Positions 1-5,716 are shown, counted from the stretch's first letter. The stretch is DNA of 8,448 bases from Actinomycetes bacterium (GCA_023420745.1 JAEZVQ010000063.1:1-8448), one strand, 5' to 3'. The notes: generated by a model from the letters alone, not told the origin. Numbers and translations are program-made.

Positions 1-42
1 CGCTTTAGGAGAGCGGTGCTCTATCCCCTGAGCTACGAGGGC
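1..42 (-). tRNA. tRNA-Arg (anticodon CCT), 5' part only
   Basis: Read on the minus strand from 42 to 1, the sequence gives a 7-nt acceptor strand (GCCCTCG), TA at positions 8-9, a D arm with 4-bp stem GCTC/GAGC, A26, an anticodon stem beginning CCGCT, and the loop CTCCTAA. The anticodon is CCT, at window positions 9 to 7, which decodes AGG as arginine. The window edge cuts the gene at tRNA base 42, so the variable loop, T arm and 3' acceptor strand are not visible. The arm geometry is canonical and I see no sign of an insertion or attachment site in the visible half. Confidence 0.93.
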
Positions 43-63
43 ATACGCGCTGTGCGCGCCCCT

Positions 64-90
64 ACTCTATCAGTCGCGCCGAACACACAA
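64..90 (-). promoter_or_regulatory. possible promoter of the tRNA-Arg gene
   Basis: On the minus strand a TAGAGT hexamer (64-69) fits the actinobacterial -10 pattern TAnnnT. A TTGTGT (85-90) lies 15 nt upstream as a poor -35. This would start transcription about 15 nt before the mature tRNA 5' end. The -35 overlaps the tail of the hairpin downstream of the usp gene. The spacing is short, so this is a suggestion only. Confidence 0.3.
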
Positions 91-125
91 TGTGGGCGCC
101 ACCGAAATCCTCGGCGACGCCCACA
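91..125 (-). terminator. hairpin downstream of the universal stress protein gene
   Basis: TGTGGGCG (91-98) and CGCCCACA (118-125) form a perfect 8-bp stem. Inside it CCGA (102-105) can pair with TCGG (111-114). It begins 20 nt past the stop codon of the minus-strand usp gene. The sequence after it on the minus strand (TTGTGTGTTC) is only mildly T-rich, so it lacks a classic U tract. GC-rich terminators of this kind are common in actinobacteria. It probably separates usp from the downstream tRNA gene. Confidence 0.6.
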
Positions 126-145
126 CGGTGAAAGTTGCAGCGATG

Positions 146-1075
146 TCAGCGGCGTTCCCATCCGAATCCCGCGTGCGCGGTGGTGTCGCCGGGACGATGT
201 GAGGGGACGACCATGACTGGGCAAGTCGAGTGCGAGAGCACAGTTTGTGAGGTGGATCCGAGTAGCAGCCCTTGGAATCCGCCGCGCCCGCGATTACCCA
301 CGACGACGAGGTCGACGGCGGTGGAGAACTCGGTGAGGAGCTGCGCGGGAGCACCGTCGAGGACGTGTCGTTTGACAGTGACGTCGCTGCCCTGGGTCGC
401 TTCTTCAATCGCGCTGTTCAGTCCCTTGCGCACGTCAGCGGTGAGCGCGTCACGGTCAACCGCTGCGGGCACCCAGGCGAGCATTGACCCGCCGGTGGTG
501 ATGGGCACTGCGGCGACGGCGGTGAGTTCGGCTTCCCACGTCGCTGCTTCCGCGACGGCACGGCACAGAGCCGCTGAGGCAACTTCCGAGCCGTCAACAC
601 CGACAACGATCCTCGTGATCGGCGTGAACGGGGAACCGGAGGTGTGTCGAGGCACGACAACGACCGGACACTGCGCATGAGCTGGGAGAGCGGACGAGAC
701 GCTACCGAGCAACCGGTCGGCAAGACTTCCTCCACCGCGCGAGCCGACAACGATCATCGACACGTCACGCGACATTTCCACCATGGTTCCGGCGGGATCG
801 CCAGACATTGTCGACCCGCTGGCGTCAACACCGAGTGAACGGATGTGTGCGACAGTGTCGTCAACGACTCGTTGCGCTCCGGCTTTCAGCGCGTCGTCGT
901 CGAGCGCCGCGTAACCACCGTCAAGCGGCGTTGCCGAATACGAGGCGAGAGCGTAGGTGCACAGCACATGGATGGACGAACCGGTGCGCTGGGCGCGTGC
1001 CGCTGCCCATTCAGCTGCCTGTTGCGATTCGAGAGATCCGTCAACGCCGACGAGAATCACATCACCAGTGGTCAT
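146..1075 (-). CDS. universal stress protein with two UspA domains
   Basis: A 309-residue cytoplasmic protein with two tandem UspA domains, about residues 4-142 and 154-291. Both carry the complete ATP-binding signature G-x2-G-x9-G-S: G111, G114, G124, S125 in the first and G260, G263, G273, S274 in the second. Each domain also begins with the usual VGVDGS strand. UspA proteins of the ATP-binding class are linked to survival in stationary phase, low oxygen and oxidative stress in actinobacteria; their exact partners vary and cannot be told from sequence. The length is typical for a two-domain actinobacterial Usp. The ATG start is fixed by an excellent Shine-Dalgarno, AAAGGAGG (1081-1088), 5 nt upstream. 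A short tail after residue 292, rich in Pro, Gly and charged residues, lies outside the domain. It appears monocistronic, between a hairpin on each side. Confidence 0.95.
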   Translation of the reverse strand: MTTGDVILVGVDGSLESQQAAEWAAARAQRTGSSIHVLCTYALASYSATPLDGGYAALDDDALKAGAQRVVDDTVAHIRSLGVDASGSTMSGDPAGTMVEMSRDVSMIVVGSRGGGSLADRLLGSVSSALPAHAQCPVVVVPRHTSGSPFTPITRIVVGVDGSEVASAALCRAVAEAATWEAELTAVAAVPITTGGSMLAWVPAAVDRDALTADVRKGLNSAIEEATQGSDVTVKRHVLDGAPAQLLTEFSTAVDLVVVGNRGRGGFQGLLLGSTSQTVLSHSTCPVMVVPSHRPGDTTAHAGFGWERR

Positions 1076-1111
1076 TGAAGCCTCCTTTGACTGTGACTGC
1101 TTCTATTGTGC

Positions 1112-1117
1112 ACCCTA
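1112..1117 (-). promoter_or_regulatory. possible -10 element of the usp gene
   Basis: TAGGGT on the minus strand (1117 to 1112) fits the TAnnnT pattern, and the following GC matches the flank of the proposed serC -10. It would place the transcript start near 1105, giving a leader of about 30 nt containing the AAAGGAGG ribosome site. I do not see a good -35, which could mean that transcription depends on an activator. Confidence 0.35.
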
Positions 1118-1124
1118 TCGCACC

Positions 1125-1140
1125 GGTGACACACATCACC
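1125..1140. promoter_or_regulatory. CRP/GlxR-like operator candidate upstream of usp
   Basis: The 16-bp sequence GGTGACACACATCACC has perfect 5-bp arms (GGTGA/TCACC) separated by 6 nt. The inner GTGA-N6-TCAC is exactly the core recognised by cAMP-dependent CRP and actinobacterial GlxR proteins (TGTGA-N6-TCACA). Only the outermost bases differ from consensus (G and C instead of T and A). It lies 50-65 nt upstream of the usp start codon and shares 4 nt with the hairpin downstream of the nlpC gene. Binding is inferred, not shown. Confidence 0.45.
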
Positions 1141-1169
1141 CCCGCTCCGTGTTGCCGGACGCGGGGGTG
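1137..1169 (-). terminator. strong GC-rich hairpin terminating the NlpC/P60 gene
   Basis: CACCCCCGC (1137-1145) pairs perfectly with GCGGGGGTG (1161-1169). The stem continues through TCCG (1146-1149) with CGGA (1156-1159), leaving a single bulged C at 1160 and a 6-nt loop. This 13-bp, very GC-rich stem starts 45 nt beyond the stop codon of the minus-strand NlpC/P60 gene and ahead of usp. There is no U tract on the minus-strand side; a short ATTTT follows on the plus side. Confidence 0.65.
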
Positions 1170-1214
1170 TTGGGTGATTTTCAGGTGTCTCACGACGCGT
1201 GTGACACGTGTTCG

Positions 1215-1946
1215 TTATAGACGAATGAAGACGTAGTTTCCGATCTCAATCGACGCGATTCTCACCACGTCACCGGGAACCGATGCGTGGATCATCTGAC
1301 CGCCGCCAATGTAGATTCCGACATGACCGTAGGAGTAGTAGACGATATCGCCAGGCTGTGCATCGCCAGCGGAAATCACGGTGCCCATTGCGGCGATTCC
1401 ACCGGCCGAGTGTGGCAGGGAGTAGCCCAGTTGAGCGAAGACGTACTTGACCAAACCGGAGCAGTCAAATCCCGCTGGACTTTCACCTGCCCACACGTAG
1501 GGAACTCCGAGGTACTGAGCGGCAATGCTGGCGGCTCCACCGGACAGGTTAGGCGGGACATCAACGGCGGTACGCCATGCTGAGCGGTCAGCAGCTTCGT
1601 TCTCACGGTCATCAGCGAATGCCGCTTCACCCGGCGCTTCTGCTTCAACTTCGAGATCGTCGGCGGTGTCCCAGGTCATCGACGCCGGTGCGGAAATGGT
1701 GCGGTTAAGAGTGGTCGACTCCACGGTAGCGACAGTGGTTGCCGCTTTGAGCGCATCCGTGTTGAGTGCCGTGCTGTGTTCGGGAGCGGCATTGGCCACT
1801 GAGCCGGAAACGATACTCAGTGCGATCCCCGTGATTGAGGCTGCGGCAATGCTGCGCTGCGGGTTGATCGACTGGGTAATGGTATCGAGAGGGGTGACGG
1901 GGCGGCAGGCGCGTCGGTGACGCGGCTGAACCTTCTTGGTGGCCAA
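1215..1946 (-). CDS. secreted NlpC/P60 peptidoglycan endopeptidase under c-di-AMP riboswitch control
   Basis: A 243-residue exported cysteine peptidase. A basic N-region (about 1-32) is followed by a hydrophobic segment (33-50) and a signal-peptidase-I-like VANA-AP site near residues 50-55, so the mature protein should act outside the membrane on the cell wall. Residues 56-130 form an acidic, Ala/Glu-rich linker with no recognised domain. The C-terminal NlpC/P60 domain (about 136-243) contains the catalytic Cys162 in FDCSGLVKYVF, His208 in YGHVGIYIG, and His220 in MIHA as the probable third residue. Family members cleave D-gamma-glutamyl-diaminopimelate or related bonds in stem peptides during growth, separation or resuscitation. 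The start is taken as TTG at 1946 because AAGGAGAA (1953-1960) stands 6 nt before it and no ATG or GTG fits better. The gene follows a ydaO-type riboswitch, a pairing well known in actinobacteria, where wall-hydrolase genes are controlled by c-di-AMP. Confidence 0.93.
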   Translation of the reverse strand: MATKKVQPRHRRACRPVTPLDTITQSINPQRSIAAASITGIALSIVSGSVANAAPEHSTALNTDALKAATTVATVESTTLNRTISAPASMTWDTADDLEVEAEAPGEAAFADDRENEAADRSAWRTAVDVPPNLSGGAASIAAQYLGVPYVWAGESPAGFDCSGLVKYVFAQLGYSLPHSAGGIAAMGTVISAGDAQPGDIVYYSYGHVGIYIGGGQMIHASVPGDVVRIASIEIGNYVFIRL

Positions 1947-1952
1947 GTGCTG

Positions 1953-1960
1953 TTCTCCTT
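1953..1960 (-). promoter_or_regulatory. ribosome binding site setting the TTG start of the NlpC/P60 gene
   Basis: AAGGAGAA on the minus strand lies 6 nt before the TTG codon at 1946-1944. It begins 10 nt after the 3' strand of the riboswitch P1 helix, close enough for folding of the aptamer or of the connecting segment to affect ribosome access. Confidence 0.8.
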
Positions 1961-1970
1961 ATTGATGAAG

Positions 1971-2127
1971 CCTACGAGGTGAGCTGTCGGGTTAGAGATG
2001 GAGAATCTCCGCCAGCAGCGCTGGCTTCACCCCAAGGACTGGCGTCCGTATTCGGTTCCCCCGCGTCTCATCCGCAATGTGTCACGACGTGCCCCTCGCT
2101 GCGGATGAGATTCGGCTTCAGCGTAGG
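1971..2127 (-). promoter_or_regulatory. c-di-AMP riboswitch (ydaO/yuaA leader)
   Basis: Read on the minus strand, this leader holds the conserved blocks of the ydaO-yuaA class in order: CGCTGAAGCC near the 5' end, GGGGGAACC, TTGGGGTGAAGCC, and the hallmark 3' end CCCGACAGCTCACCTCGTAGG. P1 forms between CCTACG (2127-2122) and CGTAGG (1976-1971). A perfect 10-bp helix forms between CTCATCCGCA (2110-2101) and TGCGGATGAG (2076-2067). This class binds cyclic di-AMP and usually turns expression off when ligand is high; it precedes wall-hydrolase and osmolyte or potassium transport genes. The NlpC/P60 gene begins 24 nt beyond P1. I see no intrinsic terminator between aptamer and gene, which suggests control of translation or Rho-dependent termination. 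Confidence 0.95.
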
Positions 2128-2130
2128 GCA

Positions 2131-2153
2131 TTGAATCTCGGTGGAAGATTCAA
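2131..2153 (-). repeat. perfect 8-bp hairpin just upstream of the riboswitch aptamer
   Basis: TTGAATCT (2131-2138) and AGATTCAA (2146-2153) are perfect inverted arms around a 7-nt loop. In the transcript it would be a small stem-loop almost at the 5' end, immediately before P1 of the c-di-AMP aptamer. It is not part of the family consensus as I know it. It could be a 5' stabilising hairpin or an operator just downstream of the promoter. Confidence 0.6.
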
Positions 2154-2163
2154 CTGTCCATAC

Positions 2164-2191
2164 AATATACGATTGATTGAGAAAATGTCAC
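2164..2191 (-). promoter_or_regulatory. likely promoter of the riboswitch-NlpC/P60 transcript
   Basis: On the minus strand GTGACA (2191 to 2186) and TATATT (2169 to 2164) are separated by 16 nt, a good fit to a housekeeping sigma-70-type promoter (an alternative -10, TATTGT, gives 18 nt). This stretch is markedly AT-richer than its surroundings. The transcript would start near 2157, just ahead of the 2131-2153 hairpin and the aptamer, giving a leader of about 210 nt. Confidence 0.6.
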
Positions 2192-2206
2192 GCATTGATA
2201 ACAAAC

Positions 2207-2222
2207 TGTGGACGGTTCCACA
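2207..2222 (-). terminator. probable intrinsic terminator of dtxR
   Basis: On the minus strand TGTGGA-ACCG-TCCACA forms a 6-bp stem with a 4-nt loop, followed by GTTTGTT. It lies about 40 nt past the dtxR stop codon. The stem is short, so termination may be partial and some dtxR transcripts could run on into the nlpC leader. Confidence 0.5.
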
Positions 2223-2261
2223 CGGTGACGGCGCGACTCCATGGCGCACGCCCCGCTTTAA

Positions 2262-3038
2262 CTAGGCGTCGGCACAAACAAAAAGATGCGCTTGAAGACC
2301 ACGTTCGAGCGCGACTTTCCCACAGTTTTCTCCACCATCTTCGCTCCCGCGATCGCCCCGCATGATGATCGCAACACCGTCCTCGATGCTCATGGTCACA
2401 TGGGCGCCAGGAAAAAGGCGACATGCGGCAAAGCGCTGGATGAGCTCAGTATTAGCTTGGATCGGCTCACCGATACGCACGATCTGCGCGTCAACTTTCA
2501 CAGTCCCATCACCGGTTCCATCGAGCCCGCACGCTACCGCATCCTCGAGGAGCTGTTCGACCGGCATGATGCTGTCGTCGATCACCACACGTGCGTGTTC
2601 CTGCGGCGGGTGCGCCGGGCAGTTTTCGTTGAGACAACCCGGGATCGGATTACCATAGGGGTCAACATCGGTGCGTTCGAGGATGTGGCTCAACCGGTGT
2701 TCAACCTGGTCGGACATCACGTGTTCCCAGCGGCAGGCTTCCTCATGAACAAGGCTCCAGTCCAAACCAATGACGTCGAGGAGCAGACGTTCCGCAAGTC
2801 GATGTTTACGCACCACGTCGTGGGCGAGGCGCGCACCTTTTGCCGTGAGAATCAACTTGCGATTTGAGCCAACAACGACGAGACCGTCACGTTCCATCCG
2901 GGCAACCGTTTGTGACACAGTGGGCCCAGAATGCCCCAGTCGGTCAACGATGCGTGCACGCATCGGGGTCACCCCGTCCTCACTCATCTCGTAAATGGTT
3001 TTGAGGTACATCTCGGTGGTATCAATGAGGTCGCCCAC
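2262..3038 (-). CDS. dtxR: DtxR/IdeR-family metal-dependent transcriptional repressor with an unusual linker
   Basis: A 258-residue regulator. The N-terminal winged helix-turn-helix and dimerisation domains (about 1-120) closely resemble Corynebacterium DtxR and Mycobacterium IdeR, including the recognition helix SGPTVSQTVARMERDGLVVV (37-56). With the start used here the numbering matches DtxR exactly: the N-terminal-domain ligands of both metal sites are present, namely Met10, Cys102, Glu105, His106 and His79, Glu83, His98. Such proteins bind DNA when loaded with Fe(II) or Mn(II) and repress uptake or siderophore genes. Downstream the protein diverges: a Cys/His-rich stretch (C135, C140, H143, H148) occupies the linker, and the SH3-like domain (about 180-255) appears to lack the Glu170/Gln173 ligands of DtxR (Asn196 and Leu199 by eye alignment). 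It is about 30 residues longer than DtxR. The GTG start at 3038 is chosen because TAGGAGA sits 7 nt upstream and the protein then begins VGDLIDTTEMYLK, as in homologues; a start at 3095 would add 19 residues without family support. Confidence 0.94.
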   Translation of the reverse strand: MGDLIDTTEMYLKTIYEMSEDGVTPMRARIVDRLGHSGPTVSQTVARMERDGLVVVGSNRKLILTAKGARLAHDVVRKHRLAERLLLDVIGLDWSLVHEEACRWEHVMSDQVEHRLSHILERTDVDPYGNPIPGCLNENCPAHPPQEHARVVIDDSIMPVEQLLEDAVACGLDGTGDGTVKVDAQIVRIGEPIQANTELIQRFAACRLFPGAHVTMSIEDGVAIIMRGDRGSEDGGENCGKVALERGLQAHLFVCADA

Positions 3039-3045
3039 AGTGGTT

Positions 3046-3050
3046 TCTCC
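3046..3050 (-). promoter_or_regulatory. ribosome binding site fixing the GTG start of dtxR
   Basis: GGAGA (within TAGGAGAAA) on the minus strand lies 7 nt before the GTG codon at 3038-3036. It supports this start over the longer reading frame that opens at 3095. Confidence 0.75.
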
Positions 3051-3061
3051 TACCCTTACGT

Positions 3062-3084
3062 CGCATCCGTGTGATGGCGATGCG
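3062..3084. repeat. dyad in the dtxR-serC divergent region
   Basis: CGCATC (3062-3067) and GATGCG (3079-3084) are perfect 6-bp inverted arms with an 11-nt spacer, just upstream of the dtxR ribosome site. It could be a transcript hairpin in the dtxR leader or an operator. It does not resemble the DtxR/IdeR iron box (TTAGGTTAG-type palindrome). Confidence 0.4.
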
Positions 3085-3126
3085 TGCGCCCACACACTGT
3101 GAGCGTATCGGATCGTGGTCGCCGAC

Positions 3127-3154
3127 TTGCCGAGTTATCATCGCTCGCTAGGGT
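3127..3154 (+). promoter_or_regulatory. candidate leaderless promoter of serC
   Basis: TTGCCG (3127-3132) and TAGGGT (3149-3154) are 16 nt apart and fit actinobacterial -35 and -10 elements (TTGnnn, TAnnnT). Exactly 7 nt (GCCAAAT) separate the -10 from the ATG at 3162, the spacing expected if transcription starts at the A of the start codon. This would explain the absence of a strong Shine-Dalgarno ahead of serC. Confidence 0.5.
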
Positions 3155-3161
3155 GCCAAAT

Positions 3162-4313
3162 ATGGAGAGTAGCTGCGCCATTCCCACCGAATTGCACCCT
3201 CGTGACGGTCGTTTCGGAGCTGGCCCGTCCAAAGTACGTCCCGCCCAAATTCATCGTCTCCAGGCGATGAATATTGCGCGGTCACGTGAGCTTATTCTCG
3301 GCACCTCGCACCGCCAACCACCGGTTCGCACTCTCGTTGCCGAGATACGCCGCATGGTCGCTGAGCTTTTCGACCTCCCCGACGGGTATGAAGTGGCGTT
3401 AGGAAATGGCGGGGCAAGTACGTTTTGGGCGGTGGCGACGGCGTCACTGATCGCGCGTCGCAGTGCTCACGCGGTGTGCGGCGAGTTTTCACGCTCATTC
3501 GCCACCGAGGTGAGCGCGGCACCATTCCTCGCCGATCCTCACCTCATCGATGCCGACCCCGGTGATGCGGCACTCCTCACGGCGGTTGATGATGTTGACG
3601 CCTACGCGTGGGCACACCACGAGACCTCCACGGGGGTCGTCACCCCGGTTCACCGAATTGACGACGCTGATGACGCGTTGATGCTCGTCGATGCCACGTC
3701 GATTGCCGGTGCAGCACCGATCGACTGCGGCGATGTCGATGCCTACTACTTTTCGCCACAAAAGTGCTTTGGTTCGGACGGCGGTCTGTGGCTAGCGCTC
3801 CTGTCCCCGGCCGCGATCGAGCGTGCAGAGCGGATCGACCGCGACGGTACACGCTGGGTACCGCGCATACTCGACCTGACTGTGGCGCTCGAAAACTCAC
3901 GCAAAGATCAAACACTCAACACACCCGCACTCGCCACTCTCGCGATGATGCACGAACAACTGCGGTGGATGATTGACGAAGTTGGCGGGCTCGACGCTTG
4001 CGCAACGCGCTGTCGTGCGTCGTCCGACAAGATCTACCATTGGGCTGAAACACGCGACTTCGCCACGCCGTTCGTCACCACCCGTCAGTGGCGCTCCCCC
4101 GTGGTGGCAACAATTGACTTCACCAGTGTGGACGCCGCGGCGATTGCGCGGATCCTGCGAGCGAATGGGATTGTTGACGTCGAGCCATACCGCAAACTCG
4201 GACGCAACCAGCTGCGTATTGCCACATTCCCATCTGTGGAAACCAGCGACGTCGAGGCACTCCTGACCTGCATCGACTACGTGGTGTCACACGCGGACGT
4301 CACCCTCGACTAG
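3162..4313 (+). CDS. serC: phosphoserine aminotransferase SerC
   Basis: A 383-residue PLP-dependent class V aminotransferase of the actinobacterial SerC group. It interconverts 3-phosphohydroxypyruvate plus glutamate and O-phosphoserine plus 2-oxoglutarate, the second step of serine synthesis in the cytoplasm; the enzyme can also serve pyridoxal phosphate synthesis. Visible hallmarks are the N-terminal DGRFGAGPSKVRP (residues 15-27), GNGGAST (81-87), Asp177 in LVDATS contacting the pyridine ring, and the Schiff-base Lys201 in FSPQKCFGSDGG. Length agrees with the family. The ATG at 3162 is preferred because homologues begin close to this point and because of its spacing from the TAGGGT element; AGGG (3150-3153) is only a weak ribosome site. 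A GTG at 3153 is in frame and cannot be excluded; the reading frame opens further upstream at 3084, but that extension has no family support. It is the only plus-strand gene here, divergent from dtxR and convergent with the MFS gene, whose stop is 2 nt away. Confidence 0.95.
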   Translation: MESSCAIPTELHPRDGRFGAGPSKVRPAQIHRLQAMNIARSRELILGTSHRQPPVRTLVAEIRRMVAELFDLPDGYEVALGNGGASTFWAVATASLIARRSAHAVCGEFSRSFATEVSAAPFLADPHLIDADPGDAALLTAVDDVDAYAWAHHETSTGVVTPVHRIDDADDALMLVDATSIAGAAPIDCGDVDAYYFSPQKCFGSDGGLWLALLSPAAIERAERIDRDGTRWVPRILDLTVALENSRKDQTLNTPALATLAMMHEQLRWMIDEVGGLDACATRCRASSDKIYHWAETRDFATPFVTTRQWRSPVVATIDFTSVDAAAIARILRANGIVDVEPYRKLGRNQLRIATFPSVETSDVEALLTCIDYVVSHADVTLD

Positions 4314-4315
4314 CG

Positions 4316-5614
4316 TCAGTTGTCCTGCTGCGAGGCGGCACGCATGTCGGCTGCGCGTTCACGCGGCCCATACATGGTGAAGGGATGGCGTGATAGTCGT
4401 GCTTGGATCCGAACATTCCATGTACGTTTCGCCCAGATCGCCGCAACAATCGACACCACGATACACAGCACACCGCCAAAGGCGATCGACCAGCGAGCAC
4501 CCCACTGGTCACCAATCCAGCCAATGACGGGTGAGCCCACCGGGGTCGATCCGAGGAACACCATCATGTACACGCTCATCACCCGGCCGCGCATATGCGG
4601 GGCAGTGGAGACTTGAATAGCAGCGTTTGCCGCTGTAATCATCGTCAGCATGGCGAGCCCGGTCGGGATAGACACGAGCGCAAACACCCAGTAGGCGGGT
4701 GAGAAGGCGAGCGCGAGGTTACAGAATCCGAAGATTAGCGACGCGCCAACGACGAGTCGCACGCGCGGGTACTGACGCCGAGCAGCGAGGAGTGCTCCGG
4801 TCAACGCACCAACCGCCATAAACGATCCGAGGATGCCGTACTCGCCGGCACCTTTGCCGAAAACCTCGGTTGCCATCAGCGCCGACGTCATCTGGAAGTT
4901 CATGGAAAACGCTGAAGTCAACCCCATGACAATGAGGATGACGACAATGTCAGTGCGTGCCAGCACGTAGCGGAATCCCTCGGTGATCTGACCGCGTTCG
5001 CGGGTCACGTGCTCCATCGGGAAGAAACGGTCGGTTTTCATCACCGCAACGGCGACAACCGGGACGAGGAAGAGCAGCGCGTTAATGATGAACACCCACC
5101 CTGGGCCAACCCAAGCGATGACAAGCCCAGACATGGCGGGACCAAGCAGACGCGCCACGTTGAAGGCCGCGGAATTGAGTCCGACGGCATTCGGTAGCGT
5201 TTTCGGTGGTACAAGTTCGGAGACGAAAGTTTGACGCGCTGGAGAGTCGATAGCACCGACACAGCCGGAAACAAACGCGATGACGTAGACGTGCCACAGC
5301 TGAGCCCACCCGCCAACGGCGAGGATGCCGAGAATAAGGGTGAAAAACGCGCTGGATAACTGCGTGATCTGGAGCAGTCGCCTGAGGTTAGCGCGGTCGG
5401 CAATAACACCGGCGTAGGGGCTGAGGATGAGGATGGGGAGGAACTGGAGTGCTGTGGTGTATCCGAGTGCCGTCGCCGAGTTATCCGTCAGTACCGTAAG
5501 GACGAGCCACGACTGTGCCACACGCTGCATCCACGTCCCGGTTGAGGCGACGATGTTCGACGCGAACCACAGGCGATAGTTCGGGTATTGCAGCGATGAA
5601 AACGTACGTGACAC
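4316..5614 (-). CDS. MFS exporter of the DHA3 / EntS-like (MFS_3) family
   Basis: A 432-residue integral membrane protein with about 12 hydrophobic segments, including roughly 55-72, 86-101, 109-121, 160-190, 222-240, 259-277, 286-304, 307-330, 347-366 and 376-395. Sequence marks of the MFS_3/DHA3 group include GVIADRANLRRLL (69-81, the loop 2-3 motif), AIDSPARQTFVSELV (121-135), NVARLLGPAMSGL (152-164) and MRGRVMSVYMMVF (341-353). Relatives use the proton gradient to export macrolides, other drugs or, in EntS, siderophores; the substrate here cannot be read from sequence. The cytoplasmic tail (397-432) is basic then polar. The GTG start at 5614 has GAGGGGG (5621-5627) 6 nt upstream. Upstream on the same strand is a strong hairpin after the purine permease gene, so it is probably its own unit; its stop lies 2 nt from the convergent serC stop, so no dedicated terminator fits between them. 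Confidence 0.92.
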   Translation of the reverse strand: MSRTFSSLQYPNYRLWFASNIVASTGTWMQRVAQSWLVLTVLTDNSATALGYTTALQFLPILILSPYAGVIADRANLRRLLQITQLSSAFFTLILGILAVGGWAQLWHVYVIAFVSGCVGAIDSPARQTFVSELVPPKTLPNAVGLNSAAFNVARLLGPAMSGLVIAWVGPGWVFIINALLFLVPVVAVAVMKTDRFFPMEHVTRERGQITEGFRYVLARTDIVVILIVMGLTSAFSMNFQMTSALMATEVFGKGAGEYGILGSFMAVGALTGALLAARRQYPRVRLVVGASLIFGFCNLALAFSPAYWVFALVSIPTGLAMLTMITAANAAIQVSTAPHMRGRVMSVYMMVFLGSTPVGSPVIGWIGDQWGARWSIAFGGVLCIVVSIVAAIWAKRTWNVRIQARLSRHPFTMYGPRERAADMRAASQQDN

Positions 5615-5667
5615 GGCAGGCCCCCTCTTCCTTCGTTGTCCTCATTCCATCGTGCCACCAATGCGTC

Positions 5668-5716
5668 GACAACGCCCTCGCACACTCCCGAAGCTGAGAT
5701 GTGCGAGGGCGTTGTC
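5668..5716 (-). terminator. 17-bp perfect hairpin between the NCS2 permease and the MFS gene
   Basis: GACAACGCCCTCGCACA (5668-5684) and TGTGCGAGGGCGTTGTC (5700-5716) are perfect 17-bp inverted arms around a 15-nt loop. It begins 39 nt beyond the NCS2 permease stop codon on the minus strand, so it is most likely that gene's terminator. No U tract follows on the minus strand; an A5 run (5717-5721) lies on the other flank, so it is of the long-stem, tail-less kind. The MFS gene must then have its own promoter within 5615-5667 or overlapping the hairpin arm; a weak TTGTCG / TGGAAT pair there is not convincing. Confidence 0.75.

Noticed and set aside
135..680. A 181-codon plus-strand open frame opposite usp
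   Set aside because: Its composition is Ser/Thr/Arg-rich with no domain, and it is antisense to two intact UspA domains; it is a shadow frame of GC-rich coding sequence.
1525..1920. A 131-codon plus-strand open frame opposite the NlpC/P60 signal and linker region
   Set aside because: It mirrors an Ala/Ser-rich minus-strand coding stretch and has no ribosome site; the opposite gene has a clear signal peptide, catalytic residues and leader.
2286..2867. A 193-codon plus-strand open frame opposite dtxR
   Set aside because: The minus-strand frame has a complete DtxR domain with all N-terminal metal ligands; the plus frame shows no family features or ribosome site.
2262..3095. Longer dtxR start at 3095
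   Set aside because: The extra 19 residues have no counterpart in DtxR/IdeR, and a good ribosome site with exact DtxR numbering supports GTG 3038.
3039..3161. An iron box (DtxR/IdeR operator) in the dtxR-serC gap
   Set aside because: I looked for the TTAGGTTAG-type 19-bp palindrome and found no convincing match here or upstream of the MFS gene.
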